From Chitinophagaceae bacterium (GTDB taxonomy: Bacteria; Bacteroidota; Bacteroidia; Chitinophagales; Chitinophagaceae): 8,134 nt of DNA. The position numbers and the translations under genes were made by a program. The notes under the pieces are model-generated. The model saw only the letters and a list, made by a program, of their open reading frames with translations. It was not told the origin of the DNA and searched no databases. Shown one piece after another: positions 7,471-8,134 of the stretch. Position 1 is the first letter of the stretch; each line of letters starts with the position of its first letter. The DNA is taken from contig JAIPBY010000111.1 of the NCBI GenBank assembly GCA_021738605.1, positions 1 to 8,134 of the forward strand. Reading direction: 5' to 3'.

Positions 7471-7579
7471 GATAGGTAACCAATGCAATCAAAGCATAAA
7501 TGGCCAATACCACTAAAAATACTTTGGCGGTTTTACCCCCTTCGGAAGATGTGAACATGTTCATGATTTTCTTTTTCAT
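7460..7579 (-). CDS. Small single-pass membrane protein, 39 residues, function unknown
   Basis: I do not recognise a family. The reading frame runs from ATG at 7579 to TAA at 7460. It encodes a basic start (MKKKIMNMF), a short polar stretch (TSSEGGKTAK, residues 10-19), and one uninterrupted hydrophobic helix from about 20 to 39 ending in tryptophan. The layout fits a cytoplasmic N-terminus with the helix inserted in the inner membrane and almost no periplasmic tail. An in-frame ATG at 7609 would add ten residues rich in glutamine and serine, and looks less natural. A TAnnTTTG box lies 91 bases upstream of the ATG, leaving a relatively long leader. Support comes from the sensible topology, the upstream promoter-like box and a location that fills an otherwise empty stretch. 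The lack of a Shine-Dalgarno is normal for this phylum. Chance occurrence of such a short frame cannot be excluded. Confidence 0.6.
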   Translation of the reverse strand: MKKKIMNMFTSSEGGKTAKVFLVVLAIYALIALVTYLVW

Positions 7580-7670
7580 TGGTGATTGCAATTGAAATTG
7601 GGAGATCATGGAATGGATAGTGGACACGCTAACAAGACGAGAACAGATCGCTAAAAGTTACAACCTATTC

Positions 7671-7678
7671 CAAAGATA
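7671..7678 (-). promoter_or_regulatory. Bacteroidota-type -7 box, likely promoter of the 39-residue gene
   Basis: The minus strand reads TATCTTTG, an exact TAnnTTTG match. It is 91 bases upstream of the ATG at 7579, so the transcript would carry a leader of about 85 bases, unlike the very short leaders elsewhere in the window. An A/T-rich tract lies immediately upstream, but the -33 TTTG is not at the expected spacing. Confidence 0.35.
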
Positions 7679-7782
7679 ATGTTAATTTTTTTTGAAAAGC
7701 ATCAAATATGCCCAGAAATACAGGATGACTTGTATTAGAATTTCGGATGACCCTGATCATTTTCAAGGTAAAAATCAAGCCT

Positions 7783-7790
7783 TAATATTG
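7783..7790 (+). promoter_or_regulatory. Weak candidate -7 box for the gene starting at 7830
   Basis: TAATATTG differs from TAnnTTTG at one position and lies 39 bases before the ATG at 7830. TTTC at 7761-7764 sits 18 bases upstream as a poor -33 candidate. This A/T-rich divergent spacer (7580-7829) holds no other feature I can support besides the opposite-strand box at 7671-7678. Confidence 0.2.
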
Positions 7791-7829
7791 TAAAAATCAT
7801 TCACATTCTATTGAAAATTAAACTTTTAT

Positions 7830-8134
7830 ATGAAAAAATCACCCAACCAACCCATTTATGCCATTTGGATCGACAGAAAACATGCCATGGTCATGAAAGC
7901 AACAACCCAGAGTGAACCTGAATACATTGAAATTAAGTCTGATATAGGAAGAGAAAGATTTAATGGAGAAGAGACCAATAAAACAGGCATGTTGGGTACT
8001 ACGATCGACTGGCAGAAAAAAATGCAGGAAAAGGAAAACAACCATGTGCAACAATTGCTGAAAAAAGTGATCGACCAATTACAACATCCCAAAGAGATTT
8101 TGATCCTGGGGTCGGGTGACACGCGGTATGAACT
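7830..8134 (+). CDS. Small eRF1-like / 'host attachment' family protein, 3' end outside window
   Basis: The frame is open from ATG at 7830 to the window end (101 complete codons). The protein starts MKKSPNQPIYAIWIDRKHAM, has a charged middle with an asparagine-rich, helical stretch (about 63-85), and then reads PKEILILGSGDTRYEL at 86-101. The pattern 'IWIDxxxA' near the start and 'IxIxGxGDTxxEL' about 80 residues later matches, from memory, the short bacterial eRF1-domain proteins often annotated as host attachment or translational-machinery proteins (about 130-150 residues). If so, roughly 30-50 residues are missing. Their biochemical role is not established, and no partner gene is visible. 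It diverges from the small membrane-peptide gene across 250 bases. I am confident it is a gene and only moderately confident of the family. Confidence 0.75.
   Translation, partial: MKKSPNQPIYAIWIDRKHAMVMKATTQSEPEYIEIKSDIGRERFNGEETNKTGMLGTTIDWQKKMQEKENNHVQQLLKKVIDQLQHPKEILILGSGDTRYE

Noticed and set aside
7725..7793. 22-codon plus-strand frame upstream of the gene at 7830
   Set aside because: It is very short, has no hydrophobic or regulatory pattern, no run of a single amino acid, and no promoter-like box in front of it.
7443..7855. AACCAACCCAT on the minus strand (7443-7453) and again on the plus strand (7845-7855)
   Set aside because: An 11-base inverted match 400 bases apart, the second copy within codons of the 7830 gene. 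No other transposon-end feature or target duplication is present.

Overview
The window reads as an ordinary chromosomal segment from a Bacteroidota bacterium, most likely family Chitinophagaceae or a close relative. The evidence is four-fold. The protein sequences have a Bacteroidota flavour (PriA, ValS with a KMSKQ signature, MtaB). TAnnTTTG-type -7 promoter boxes sit just upstream of five start codons. Recognisable Shine-Dalgarno sequences are absent. One secreted protein carries an FxFAQ signal-peptide end. GC content looks moderate by eye (not counted). I see no mobile element, CRISPR array, tRNA or rRNA.

Layout. Positions 1-2863 on the minus strand hold a two-gene operon: plsC (1-acylglycerol-3-phosphate acyltransferase), then priA (replication-restart helicase, C-terminus cut off by the window edge). 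priA appears to start with TTG only 12 bases after the plsC stop. A 46-base divergent spacer separates this operon from mtaB (plus strand, 2910-4178), the tRNA t6A37 methylthiotransferase. mtaB converges, with a 6-base gap, on a small gene for a predicted exported protein (4185-4652, minus). Upstream of that on the minus strand is valS (4704-7367). Next, also on the minus strand, is an unlisted 39-codon gene for a single-pass membrane peptide (7460-7579), whose stop codon lies in a perfect 8-bp inverted repeat. A divergent spacer of 250 bases leads to the last gene (plus strand, from 7830), which runs off the window and resembles the small bacterial eRF1-like or 'host attachment' family.

Functionally the core genes are housekeeping: phospholipid synthesis, replication restart, tRNA modification and tRNA charging. 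MtaB and ValS both serve decoding, but they are on opposite strands and nothing shows joint regulation. I found no convincing undescribed multi-gene system. The items most worth a second look are the very short predicted leaders behind TAnnTTTG boxes, the DEEQ (not DEEH) motif II of PriA, the 39-residue membrane peptide with its stop-codon hairpin, and the exported protein whose C-terminus resembles the GldM C-terminal domain.
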